From Lysobacterales bacterium (lineage in GTDB: Bacteria; Pseudomonadota; Gammaproteobacteria; Xanthomonadales; SZUA-36), in contig JARFQZ010000145.1 of NCBI GenBank assembly GCA_029287515.1, positions 1-7,891 on the forward strand: a DNA stretch of 7,891 bases, in the 5' to 3' direction. Each line of letters starts with the position of its first letter. Within the stretch, counting starts at the first letter, position 1. Below the pieces are notes generated by a model that did not search any database, was not told the origin of the DNA, and saw nothing but the letters and a program-made list of their open reading frames with translations. The position numbers were made by a program, and so were the translations under genes. Below, piece by piece: positions 1 to 6,442 of this stretch.

Positions 1-24
1 GCATTCACCGAGTCTTTACTTTGG

Positions 25-2220
25 GTGATATCTGACATGTTGATTCAGAATCAACAGGCATCTAATCCATTGGAGGAGCCGCTCGAACGACTTACCCCGG
101 AACCGGAGCCGGTATCAGAACCAGAACCAGAACCAGAACCAGGACCAGGGCGGGAACCGGAATCGGAAACCTTGCCGGACGGATCAGAGAATCAATCAGA
201 GCCGGTTGTCCTTCTGGAGATGATTGAATCCCCGGAACCGGTCACTGTCCCAGAACCGCTTCCCCGTTCGCGAATACCCCGGTTACTCGCCGAACTTTTG
301 CCACGCCTGTCCAATACGTTTTCGAGAGAATTCGCGGCCATAGATCCGCGAATCAATTCAACGCTGGCCGCGGCGTTCGATGCAGTTCAGTATCTTCAGA
401 GCGATCGGCCGGACCCCGAACGCCTGGTTTCACTCAGGCAAAACATCGGGGACACCATTGCCCAAATGGTCCTGATGGTCAGGGAAATGGATTACTACTT
501 CGATCAGCCGGTCCGTCGCCAGATTACGGAGACGGTCGAAACATGCACACGTCTTGCGGCAAACCAGGATGCTGCAGGGCCAGGTAACATGACCCGAGAG
601 CAATTTGACGGCTGCCTGGCCAGCCTGGTTGATTTGTCATCGGAGCTGGTCAGCAGGGAAGAACTGGCCGGCGATCCCGACGGGCCGTTCGGTGTGGACC
701 AGCTTCGAAGAGAGCTGATGATGCCGCCGTGGCAGCGGATCAATTTCTCACTCGGATACATGCACGAACGGTTCACAACGGCCTGCGATTTGCCGGACGA
801 ACCCATTCCCAATCCGCTTGAATGGTCCGGGCTGGCGACCCTGGTCGTCTGGTTTGCCCGGCAGTCGCCGGTTTATTTTCAAACACCGGAAAACGAGGCG
901 TTGATAGACCAGATGCGTCAGCGTGGTTTTGAGTTGCTCGAACTGATGGAACAGCAGGTCGATTGCATCAGCGGGGAAGGGGCAGGTATCAATGATCCGG
1001 TGAAGCGCAGCCTGGCGGATTACCGGATAACATTGCAGGAACTGGTGGCTGGCATTCGTGAGGCAGAGCTCCTTTTTCGCGAGCAAAACCTCAAGCCGGG
1101 CGCCGATATCGTGTTGCAGGGAGGTGCGACTCAGCAAACGGCCTATCGCCGGGAAGACATGATGATCGGACCCTGTGAACCCGACCTGTATTGCGAAATG
1201 ACCGGCGAACTGGAAGCCACGCGCGCCCTGATCGGGCTTTTCCCCGACGCCTACCTGATTGCTGACCAGTCCGGACTGGGTGAAATCGAAATCTGTTACG
1301 AAAACGTGCGCTGGGTGGAACGGCGGGCAGAGCCGGTCCGGCCGGATGATCCGCACGTCGCCAATTATTACGGAAAACTGAGCTTTGACCTGATCGGCAG
1401 ATACCGGGAGAAAGAGCAGTTTACCCGGGTATTCGGAGCGAATTTCGTCAGTCCTGATGAGTATCATTACCTGTTTGCCGCTGCAACCGAGGAGGTTGCC
1501 GGGGACAGTTGCCCGATGGAATGGGTAGGAACCAAGATAGTGACGACCCTGGACAGCGACAGCGCCCTGCGGGTGGTTCCGAACCGGTTGACTTACCTTG
1601 CCGGGGCCAGGAAAAAACCATCGGAAATCATCAATGCCAACTGGCGGAAAGGGGCTGAGTGGCGTGACTGGTTCGTGACCGGACTGGGCGTCACGCCCTA
1701 CGAGTTCGAACCTGACCTCGACCTTCCCGACCGGATCAATCAGCACCTGCAAAGCCTGTACCAGGCAGAGCAATCTGCTTTATACATCTCCCTGCTCCGG
1801 CCGCAAGCCCGCGGTGGCCGGTTCGATGATGAAACCCTGCTGGAGTTGCAGGAGGAACTCACGGCGCGAAAAGCGTTGGTGCGCTCATACATCAACCTGT
1901 TTTATCCGGATAGGCTGATCGACTCGGATGCAATCAGGGCCTCACTGGAAGGCTATGATGCGTTGCTTGACACGCGTACGCTTCGGCGTTTCCGGGATTC
2001 GAATGTTGCGGTTTCTTCGATCAATAAACTGGGCATTTCACGGCTGGAGGCCTTCCTGGCCGAATGGAACCGGCAGCCCGAAGTGGTCAGGAGGTCCGGT
2101 TCCGTTTCCACCATCGTTGCCCATGCATTGATGCGTCTGAATGCCCTGTACCTGGACTTTTTCGCCGTTCCGACCGAGCCGGTGGAAGTGCGGGCAGAGG
2201 TCACGCCTGCCGGCGGCTGA
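25..2220 (+). CDS. Uncharacterised protein with Pro/Glu linker and eight cysteines
   Basis: I do not recognise this protein of up to 731 residues, and I assign no function. Numbering from the GTG at 25, residues about 22-80 are an acidic, Pro/Glu-rich, probably disordered linker that includes an (EP)n run. Residues about 85-370 look mostly helical and may contain a duplicated module (RIN at 109-111 and 238-240). Residues about 380-560 look more mixed or beta-rich. The C-terminal 150 residues look helical again. There are eight cysteines, at 174, 197, 254, 314, 384, 390, 424 and 496, and none elsewhere. An even number confined to the middle would suit disulfides in the periplasm. No transmembrane segment is visible. 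The start is uncertain: GTG 25 is the longest complete reading, ATG 37 has a GGTGA at 24-28 upstream, and the frame stays open to the left edge. A protein beginning directly with a linker and lacking a signal peptide suggests an N-terminal anchor or signal outside the window. The 3' end overlaps the opposing DUF2069 gene by 20 nt. Confidence 0.75.
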   Translation: MISDMLIQNQQASNPLEEPLERLTPEPEPVSEPEPEPEPGPGREPESETLPDGSENQSEPVVLLEMIESPEPVTVPEPLPRSRIPRLLAELLPRLSNTFSREFAAIDPRINSTLAAAFDAVQYLQSDRPDPERLVSLRQNIGDTIAQMVLMVREMDYYFDQPVRRQITETVETCTRLAANQDAAGPGNMTREQFDGCLASLVDLSSELVSREELAGDPDGPFGVDQLRRELMMPPWQRINFSLGYMHERFTTACDLPDEPIPNPLEWSGLATLVVWFARQSPVYFQTPENEALIDQMRQRGFELLELMEQQVDCISGEGAGINDPVKRSLADYRITLQELVAGIREAELLFREQNLKPGADIVLQGGATQQTAYRREDMMIGPCEPDLYCEMTGELEATRALIGLFPDAYLIADQSGLGEIEICYENVRWVERRAEPVRPDDPHVANYYGKLSFDLIGRYREKEQFTRVFGANFVSPDEYHYLFAAATEEVAGDSCPMEWVGTKIVTTLDSDSALRVVPNRLTYLAGARKKPSEIINANWRKGAEWRDWFVTGLGVTPYEFEPDLDLPDRINQHLQSLYQAEQSALYISLLRPQARGGRFDDETLLELQEELTARKALVRSYINLFYPDRLIDSDAIRASLEGYDALLDTRTLRRFRDSNVAVSSINKLGISRLEAFLAEWNRQPEVVRRSGSVSTIVAHALMRLNALYLDFFAVPTEPVEVRAEVTPAGG
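116..145 (+). repeat. Hexanucleotide tandem repeat (CAGAAC)n inside the left gene
   Basis: Four perfect head-to-tail copies of CAGAAC occupy 116-139, followed by a one-mismatch copy CAGGAC at 140-145. The repeat is in frame and encodes alternating Glu-Pro. Because the unit is two codons long, replication slippage would lengthen or shorten the linker without a frameshift. More degenerate Glu/Pro codons continue on both sides. Confidence 0.85.
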
Positions 2221-2530
2221 ATACCAGTACGCTCCCCACGAAAACGATGACCAAAGCGGTCTGCGCCAGGGCCGGAATCCTCTGGGGAGGATTGCTCCAG
2301 GCTTCCATGATCCCAATCACAAGGTACAGCATGACCAGGTAACCGGCCCAGGTCATGGAACGTAAAGAATTGGCCAGCAAGCCCTTCAGAGGCAGCAGGA
2401 GCGGTACCGTCGCCACGGCGGCAAGCACCCAGTTTCCGGCGCCGTACGGTGGTGGCAACAAGGCGTGCCAAAGGGGTTGCATCAGGATCAGGCCCAGGTA
2501 GGCGGCTTTCAGCAGGTTCTTGCTGTTCAA
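2201..2530 (-). CDS. DUF2069 family inner-membrane protein
   Basis: A 109-residue protein with four predicted membrane helices (about residues 8-25, 32-50, 59-76 and 88-105). The layout and the segment following Arg57 (S-M-T-W-A-G-Y, then a helix ending in G-I-M-E-A) match my recollection of the DUF2069 family of small gammaproteobacterial membrane proteins, whose function is unknown. The start codon is TTG at 2530. It overlaps the arsC stop as TTGA, a 4-nt overlap that implies translational coupling, and there is no clear Shine-Dalgarno sequence. An in-frame TGA lies seven codons upstream with no ATG or GTG between, and the next ATG (Met17) would cut away most of the first helix, so TTG is strongly favoured. 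The 3' end overlaps the convergent left-hand gene by 20 nt. In relatives this gene often sits near wrbA, which is absent here. Confidence 0.85.
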   Translation of the reverse strand: MNSKNLLKAAYLGLILMQPLWHALLPPPYGAGNWVLAAVATVPLLLPLKGLLANSLRSMTWAGYLVMLYLVIGIMEAWSNPPQRIPALAQTALVIVFVGSVLVFSRRQA

Positions 2531-2874
2531 AGGATTGCGAGAACGGATTCAGGTGGGCGCCCTATGGCGGCACGACTGTTAGCGAGTACGATCGGGCGTT
2601 CGATCAACCGCGGATTTTCGACCATGGCGTCGATCAACTGCTGTTCGGTCAGAGATTCATCGCTCAGCCCCAGTTCCCGGTATTCCGACTCGCCTTTTCT
2701 CATCAGCTCCCTTGCGCCAAGGCCGAGCTTGCCCAGGATGGATTTCAGCTCCGAAGCGTCGGGCGGTGCGTCCAGGTAAAGGGTGATTTCGGGTTCAATG
2801 CCCTGATCCTGAAGCAATGCAAGTGTCGCGCGGGATTTTGAACAGCGGGGATTATGTAAGATTCTGATGGTCAT
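2527..2874 (-). CDS. ArsC/YfgD-like glutaredoxin-dependent reductase family protein
   Basis: A 115-residue ArsC-family protein with a thioredoxin-like fold. The N-terminal motif H-N-P-R-C-S-K-S-R places the catalytic cysteine at Cys11. Arg59, Arg93 and Arg106 match the three arsenate-binding arginines of the R773 plasmid ArsC (Arg60, 94, 107) with a constant offset of one, as Cys11 matches Cys12. The sequence therefore has the residues for glutathione/glutaredoxin-linked arsenate reduction. Chromosomal YfgD-type members usually stand outside arsenic operons and their real substrate is unclear; no arsR, arsB or acr3 gene is visible here. ATG 2874 was chosen because homology begins there. The frame runs open to 3060, but that extension lies inside the divergent yihY gene and looks unstructured. 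A weak GAGAG site precedes the ATG. The gene is probably co-transcribed with the downstream DUF2069 gene. Confidence 0.92.
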   Translation of the reverse strand: MTIRILHNPRCSKSRATLALLQDQGIEPEITLYLDAPPDASELKSILGKLGLGARELMRKGESEYRELGLSDESLTEQQLIDAMVENPRLIERPIVLANSRAAIGRPPESVLAIL

Positions 2875-2939
2875 GGGTGCTCTCTTGGTTAGAATGGTAG
2901 CAATTGGACCCGGCAGGGTAAACAACCCGGAAGACAAAA
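2875..2939. promoter_or_regulatory. Divergent intergenic region with candidate yihY promoter
   Basis: These 65 nt separate the divergent arsC-like and yihY starts and should carry both promoters. On the plus strand TAGAAT at 2890-2895 is one mismatch from the sigma-70 -10 consensus. TGGTCA at 2868-2873 matches the -35 at four of six positions with a 16-nt spacer, so the -35 would overlap the arsC start. No convincing minus-strand promoter stands out. A small GGGT/ACCC inverted repeat with a 5-nt loop lies at about 2916-2928, too short to call an operator. The yihY Shine-Dalgarno GGAAG is at 2929-2933, 6 nt before the ATG. Confidence 0.35.
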
Positions 2940-4202
2940 ATGAACGACAATACCGCCTCCACGCTGGATCTGCCGCGTCTGTTGCGCCGCGCGAAGCGTC
3001 TGTTGCGTCACGTGTGGAAGCATTTCCAGGAAGACCGCTGTTTCGAAGAGGCCGCATCACTGGGATACACCAGCCTGCTGGCGATGGTGCCGCTGCTTGC
3101 CGTCGTGTTTGGCATCATTTCCGCTTTCCCGGTTTTTAACGAATGGTCCAAGGATCTGCAGGCTTTCATTTTCGCCAATTTCATGCCGGAAGCCGGCGAG
3201 CAGATTGTTCCTTACCTCGATTCATTTCTCGACAGCATAGGCAGCCTGGCGCTGACGGGCACGATCATGCTGATTGTCACGGCCCTGATGCTGCTGGTCC
3301 GGATCGAGGTGGCGTTCAACCGGATCTGGCGCGTTGACCGCAACCGCACCCTGGTGAACAGGATCGTCATGTACTGGGCTGTTTTGACCCTGGGGCCCAT
3401 CCTCATCGCCGCCGCGATGGCGCTGAGTGCACAGAAAATCATGACGGCGCTGGGTATGCAAGAGGGCGTTCCACCAGGTTTGCATGGGATTGGCATTTTC
3501 TTCCTGACCTGGTTGATTTTTGCCCTGTTTTTCCTGCTGGTGCCTAACCGGAGAGTGATGATCAAGCACGCGCTGATCGGAGCGTTTCTCAGCGCGGTGT
3601 TATTTACCATTGTCCGGACCGGGTTTGTCGCCTATGTCAGCAACACCAATTACAAGGTGATCTACGGAGCACTTGCCGCTTTTCCCATTTTCCTGTTCTG
3701 GCTCTACCTGGTCTGGACCGTCATTCTTTTCGGCGCCTCCCTGGCGGCTTCGCTGACGACTTTTTCGGACTATCGTAAGTACGATACGGATTGGCCGAGG
3801 CGGTGGGAATTCCAGCTGGTTTTTCGACTGATCGGGCATCTGTGGAATGCGCAGAGATCGGGTCAAGGCTTGTCGCTGGGTGCGTTACTCGACCTTGAAC
3901 AGCAGGCCAGCGAACTCCAGATCCACAGGTTGCTGACTCACTTGCGGGAACAGAAGATCGTCAGTACGGACGAGGAGGGAAACTGGATGCTGACCCGGGA
4001 TCTGGGCGAACTGTCGATTGGAGATCTATATGGCCTGGGGGATTATTATTTGCCCCTGGGCGAAATCCGGGAGCTGCCGGTCGAGTCGCCCTGGGACGCT
4101 GTCTATATAAGGGGATTGCAGTCCATTCGCGACACGGGCGACGTACAGTGGGAAAGATCGCTCAGGAGCATGTACCTTGAAGAGGACAAAAAGGAAAACT
4201 GA
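2940..4202 (+). CDS. yihY: YihY/BrkB family inner-membrane protein with extended C-terminal domain
   Basis: A 420-residue integral membrane protein of the YihY/virulence factor BrkB family. These proteins were once labelled ribonuclease BN; that activity belongs to a different protein (RbnZ/ElaC), so it should not be transferred here. Six membrane helices are visible at about residues 42-64, 102-121, 143-163, 184-202, 208-232 and 240-272. The last contains the family signature region, Y-G-A-L-A-A-F-P-I-F-L-F-W-L-Y followed by F-G-A. The N-terminus (11-37) is basic and amphipathic. Residues about 280-420 form a soluble acidic tail; 312-355 (G-A-L-L, H-R-L-L-T-H-L, then a D-E-E-G-N-W turn) resemble a winged-helix fold, as in other long YihY proteins. 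The molecular function is unsettled. ATG 2940 is preceded by GGAAG at good spacing. The downstream tlpA-like gene starts 1 nt after the stop, so the two form an operon. Confidence 0.92.
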   Translation: MNDNTASTLDLPRLLRRAKRLLRHVWKHFQEDRCFEEAASLGYTSLLAMVPLLAVVFGIISAFPVFNEWSKDLQAFIFANFMPEAGEQIVPYLDSFLDSIGSLALTGTIMLIVTALMLLVRIEVAFNRIWRVDRNRTLVNRIVMYWAVLTLGPILIAAAMALSAQKIMTALGMQEGVPPGLHGIGIFFLTWLIFALFFLLVPNRRVMIKHALIGAFLSAVLFTIVRTGFVAYVSNTNYKVIYGALAAFPIFLFWLYLVWTVILFGASLAASLTTFSDYRKYDTDWPRRWEFQLVFRLIGHLWNAQRSGQGLSLGALLDLEQQASELQIHRLLTHLREQKIVSTDEEGNWMLTRDLGELSIGDLYGLGDYYLPLGEIRELPVESPWDAVYIRGLQSIRDTGDVQWERSLRSMYLEEDKKEN

Positions 4203-4203
4203 C

Positions 4204-4686
4204 ATGAATGCAGCACGCCGATGGATCTGCCTGTTTGGATTACTCGCGGTTACTTTGGGCCACGCCGCCTATGAAACGGAAGAGCCGGTGGATTTCACCC
4301 TGGCCCAGTTGGGTGGTGACGAGATCTCTCTCAGTGACTACCGGGGAGAGTGGGTGGTCATCAACTACTGGGCCACCTGGTGTGCGCCGTGCCGCAAAGA
4401 GATTCCCGAACTGTCGTTACTGCACGATGAACGGGCAGACCTGACGGTGCTTGGCCTGGCCTACGAAGAACTGGAGGACGCAGATTTCTTCGAGTTCCTC
4501 GAAGATTTCGACGTCACTTACCCTATTCTCAAGGTCGATGTCTACCAGCCGCCGGAGCCTTTTGGCGCTCCGAAAGTTCTCCCGACCACTATTGTCCTTG
4601 ACCCCCGGGGAAGGGCGGTTAAAGCCTTTCTGGGGCCGGTCACGCGTGAGGACATTGAAGCGTTCGTAGATTCAACCGGTGAATAA
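4204..4686 (+). CDS. TlpA-like exported thiol-disulfide thioredoxin
   Basis: A 160-residue TlpA/ResA-type thioredoxin-fold protein. Residues 1-21 form a signal peptide: basic M-N-A-A-R-R, a hydrophobic core, and a G-H-A cleavage site before Ala22. The mature protein should work in the periplasm or be anchored by an uncleaved signal. The redox motif W-C-A-P-C puts the active cysteines at 60 and 63, and Pro127 in V-L-P-T-T is the cis-proline that packs against them. The W-A-T-W-C-A-P-C-R form is typical of reductive TlpA proteins, but the partner protein cannot be read from sequence. ATG 4204 was chosen over an in-frame ATG at 4177, because AGGA at 4192-4195 has good spacing and the longer form would add nine charged residues ahead of the signal peptide. 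It follows yihY by 1 nt (TGACATG), so translation is probably coupled. The stop is 4 nt from the end of convergent rnhB. Confidence 0.92.
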   Translation: MNAARRWICLFGLLAVTLGHAAYETEEPVDFTLAQLGGDEISLSDYRGEWVVINYWATWCAPCRKEIPELSLLHDERADLTVLGLAYEELEDADFFEFLEDFDVTYPILKVDVYQPPEPFGAPKVLPTTIVLDPRGRAVKAFLGPVTREDIEAFVDSTGE

Positions 4687-4690
4687 AGCC

Positions 4691-5275
4691 CTATAAGTCC
4701 AGAACGCCCTGTCGCAGTGCCTGCTGAACCGGGGCGAATGATTTGCGGTGTATTTCACAGGGTCCCAGTGTTTTCAGGTGTTGCAGGTGTCTTGCCGTCG
4801 GGTAGCCTTTGTGCCGGTCAAACTCGTACCCTGGGTATTGCAGGTTCATTTCCATCATCAGCCGGTCTCGTGAGACCTTGGCGAGGATGGATGCCGCGGA
4901 AATTGCGGGCACAAGTCGATCGCCCTGGACGATGGTCCGGACCTCGCAAGCCAGGTCCGGTGAACGGTTTCCGTCGATAAGGGCCAGGTCCGGTGAGGGC
5001 GATAACTGTTCAATGGCCCGCTTCATCCCGGTTAGTGTGGCCTGCAGAATATTGAGCTCGTCAATTTCCTCCACGCCGACCTCCACCACAGACCAGGAGA
5101 TGCTGTGTTGGATGATCTGCGGAAACAGGGCCTCCCTTCGTTTTTCGTTGAGTTTCTTTGAATCGTCCAGCCCCCGGATCGGCCTGTCGGGATCAAGGAT
5201 GACGGCAGCAACAACCACCGGGCCGGCCAGGGGACCACGCCCCGCTTCATCGACGCCTGCGCTCAACCGGGTCAT
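4691..5275 (-). CDS. rnhB: Ribonuclease HII
   Basis: A 194-residue RNase HII, which cuts the RNA strand of RNA:DNA hybrids and starts removal of single ribonucleotides misincorporated in DNA. The metal-binding carboxylates are visible: Asp9 and Glu10 in V-D-E-A-G-R-G, Asp101 in L-I-D-G-N, and Asp137 in A-K-V-S-R-D-R. The C-terminal H-K-G-Y-P-T (155-160) and G-P-C-E-I-H-R-K-S-F (171-180) motifs are also standard for the family, and length is normal. ATG 5275 was chosen because homology begins a few residues before the active-site Asp. Its ATGA overlaps the lpxB stop by 4 nt, giving coupled translation, with a GGAG unusually close to the ATG. The frame extends open to 5395 but that is a shadow of lpxB. 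It is the last gene of the lipid A cluster here; dnaE, which often follows, is absent, and the tlpA-like gene converges from the other side. Confidence 0.97.
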   Translation of the reverse strand: MTRLSAGVDEAGRGPLAGPVVVAAVILDPDRPIRGLDDSKKLNEKRREALFPQIIQHSISWSVVEVGVEEIDELNILQATLTGMKRAIEQLSPSPDLALIDGNRSPDLACEVRTIVQGDRLVPAISAASILAKVSRDRLMMEMNLQYPGYEFDRHKGYPTARHLQHLKTLGPCEIHRKSFAPVQQALRQGVLDL

Positions 5276-6423
5276 GACTCCAGCAAGCCGCTGACGGCAT
5301 CTGCGGCCCGCTTGCTGGCATCGCAACACAATCGTTCGTGAATCTGGAGGAACCGGTCCTTCAGCGATTCCCTGGAGGCCTGGCTGTCCAGCCATTTCCG
5401 TACTTCACGCGCCAGGTTTTCCCCGGTTGATTCGTGCTGGATCAATTCCGGCACCAGTTTCTCGCCTGCCAGGATATTGGGCAGCGAAAACAGCTGTGGC
5501 CTGATCAGCTTAAGGTACTTTGCCAGGTAATAGGTTGCCGGTGAGATCCGGTATGTCACGACCATGGGGCGATTGACGAGCAGGGTCTCGAGCGCGACCG
5601 TGCCCGATGCACACATCACGACGTCGGCCGCGGCGATAACGGTCCTGGGGTCATTGCTGACCAGCTGTATGCGCTCAAAACCCGACTGCTGCATGGCGGA
5701 CCGGAACAGCGCCTGCACCTTGTCATTCGCCATTGCGGCAACGAATTGCAGGGCCGGGTCTCGCGCGGCCAGCTGCGTGGCCGCCTGGATCATCGGTTCG
5801 GACAGTCGCGATGCTTCACTGCCGCGGCTGCCGGGCAGCAGTGCAACGGTCCTGTTTTCCGGGTCCAGCTTGAGTCGCTCACGCGCCGGAACAGGGTCAT
5901 TGTCGGGAGATATCTGGTCGGCCATCGGGTGTCCGACGTATGCCGCCTTTACGCCATGGTCGCGGTAAAAATCAGGCTCGAAAGGAAACAGGCACAGAAC
6001 CAGGTCGGCCGCGCGGCTGATTTTGCGCACCCGCCTTTTGCGCCAGGCCCAGACAGTGGGGCTGACATAGTGAATCGTTCTTATGCCACTGCGTCGAAGC
6101 CTTAGCTCCAGGCCAAGATTGAAATCCGGTGCGTCAATGCCGATGAATAGGTCCGGCGATAACGCCTGCAGGCGGTGCGTGAGTTCTTTGCGTAACTTCA
6201 ACAGCCTGGGAATATGTGACAGCACTTCAACCAGCCCGAACAATGCGAGTTCCTCGGAATCCCACCAGGCTTCGAGACCTGCGGCCTTCATATGCTTGCC
6301 GCCTATCCCGGCAAAGCGTGCTTCCGGATAACGTTCCCTGAGCCGTTCTATCAGTGCAGCGCCAAGCTGGTCCCCGGAGGCTTCGCCGGCGACCAGGGCT
6401 ATTGTGGGTGATTGCTTTGCCAT
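5272..6423 (-). CDS. lpxB: Lipid-A-disaccharide synthase
   Basis: A 383-residue GT-B fold, family 19 glycosyltransferase. It joins 2,3-diacylglucosamine 1-phosphate (lipid X) to UDP-2,3-diacylglucosamine, releasing UDP, to form the beta-1,6 disaccharide of lipid A at the inner face of the cytoplasmic membrane. Family motifs in order are G-E-A-S-G-D (13-18), I-D-A-P-D-F-N (96-102), with Asp97 aligning to the essential E. coli Asp98, Y-V-S-P-T-V-W-A-W (119-127), G-H-P (164-166), L-P-G-S-R (196-200) and C-A-S-G-T-V-A-L-E (271-279). A late F-S-L-P-N-I-L-A-G (312-320) belongs to the membrane-proximal C-terminal region. Length is normal. ATG 6423 begins just before the conserved core; the upstream extension of the frame is inside lpxA. 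A 19-nt gap from lpxA lacks a Shine-Dalgarno sequence and can form a hairpin. The stop overlaps the rnhB start by 4 nt. Confidence 0.97.
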   Translation of the reverse strand: MAKQSPTIALVAGEASGDQLGAALIERLRERYPEARFAGIGGKHMKAAGLEAWWDSEELALFGLVEVLSHIPRLLKLRKELTHRLQALSPDLFIGIDAPDFNLGLELRLRRSGIRTIHYVSPTVWAWRKRRVRKISRAADLVLCLFPFEPDFYRDHGVKAAYVGHPMADQISPDNDPVPARERLKLDPENRTVALLPGSRGSEASRLSEPMIQAATQLAARDPALQFVAAMANDKVQALFRSAMQQSGFERIQLVSNDPRTVIAAADVVMCASGTVALETLLVNRPMVVTYRISPATYYLAKYLKLIRPQLFSLPNILAGEKLVPELIQHESTGENLAREVRKWLDSQASRESLKDRFLQIHERLCCDASKRAADAVSGLLES

Positions 6424-6425
6424 GC

Positions 6426-6441
6426 CGGGCCGAGGTGCCCG
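6426..6441 (-). promoter_or_regulatory. GC hairpin covering the lpxB ribosome-binding region
   Basis: Read on the minus strand, the lpxA-lpxB gap contains CGGGC, a 6-nt loop ACCTCG, then GCCCG. This gives a perfect 5-bp GC stem ending 2 nt before the lpxB ATG. No purine-rich Shine-Dalgarno sequence is present in the gap. There is no following U-run, so it is not an intrinsic terminator. It might lower or tune lpxB translation unless ribosomes finishing lpxA open it. A regulatory role is inference only. Confidence 0.3.
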
Positions 6442-6442
6442 C

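Noticed and set aside
116..145. CRISPR or protein-binding iteron array
   Set aside because: The units are 6 nt, contiguous, without spacers, and in frame within a Pro/Glu linker, so coding explains them.
748..1773. Long open frame of 341 codons on the minus strand, opposite the unknown left-hand gene
   Set aside because: It lies wholly antisense to a longer frame with more natural composition, has no recognisable domain, and looks like a GC-driven shadow. The plus-strand protein has coherent helical patterning and a linker.
1953..2471. Minus-strand frame of 172 codons spanning the left-hand gene end and the DUF2069 gene
   Set aside because: It overlaps two better supported genes in other frames, and its translation is low-complexity Arg/Ser/Gly-rich shadow sequence.
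2527..2874. Arsenic resistance operon
   Set aside because: Only an ArsC-family protein is present; there is no arsR, arsB, acr3 or arsA. Its neighbours fit the housekeeping YfgD type.
2875..3060. Upstream extension of the arsC-like frame by 62 codons
   Set aside because: Homology begins at Met 2874, the extension runs inside the divergent yihY gene, and ATG 2874 has its own weak ribosome site.
2940..4202. Ribonuclease BN
   Set aside because: This old label for the YihY/BrkB family is a known misassignment. The protein is a polytopic membrane protein with no nuclease motif.
5276..5395. Upstream extension of rnhB by 40 codons
   Set aside because: It lies within lpxB, and RNase HII homology begins at Met 5275, which forms an ATGA overlap with the lpxB stop.
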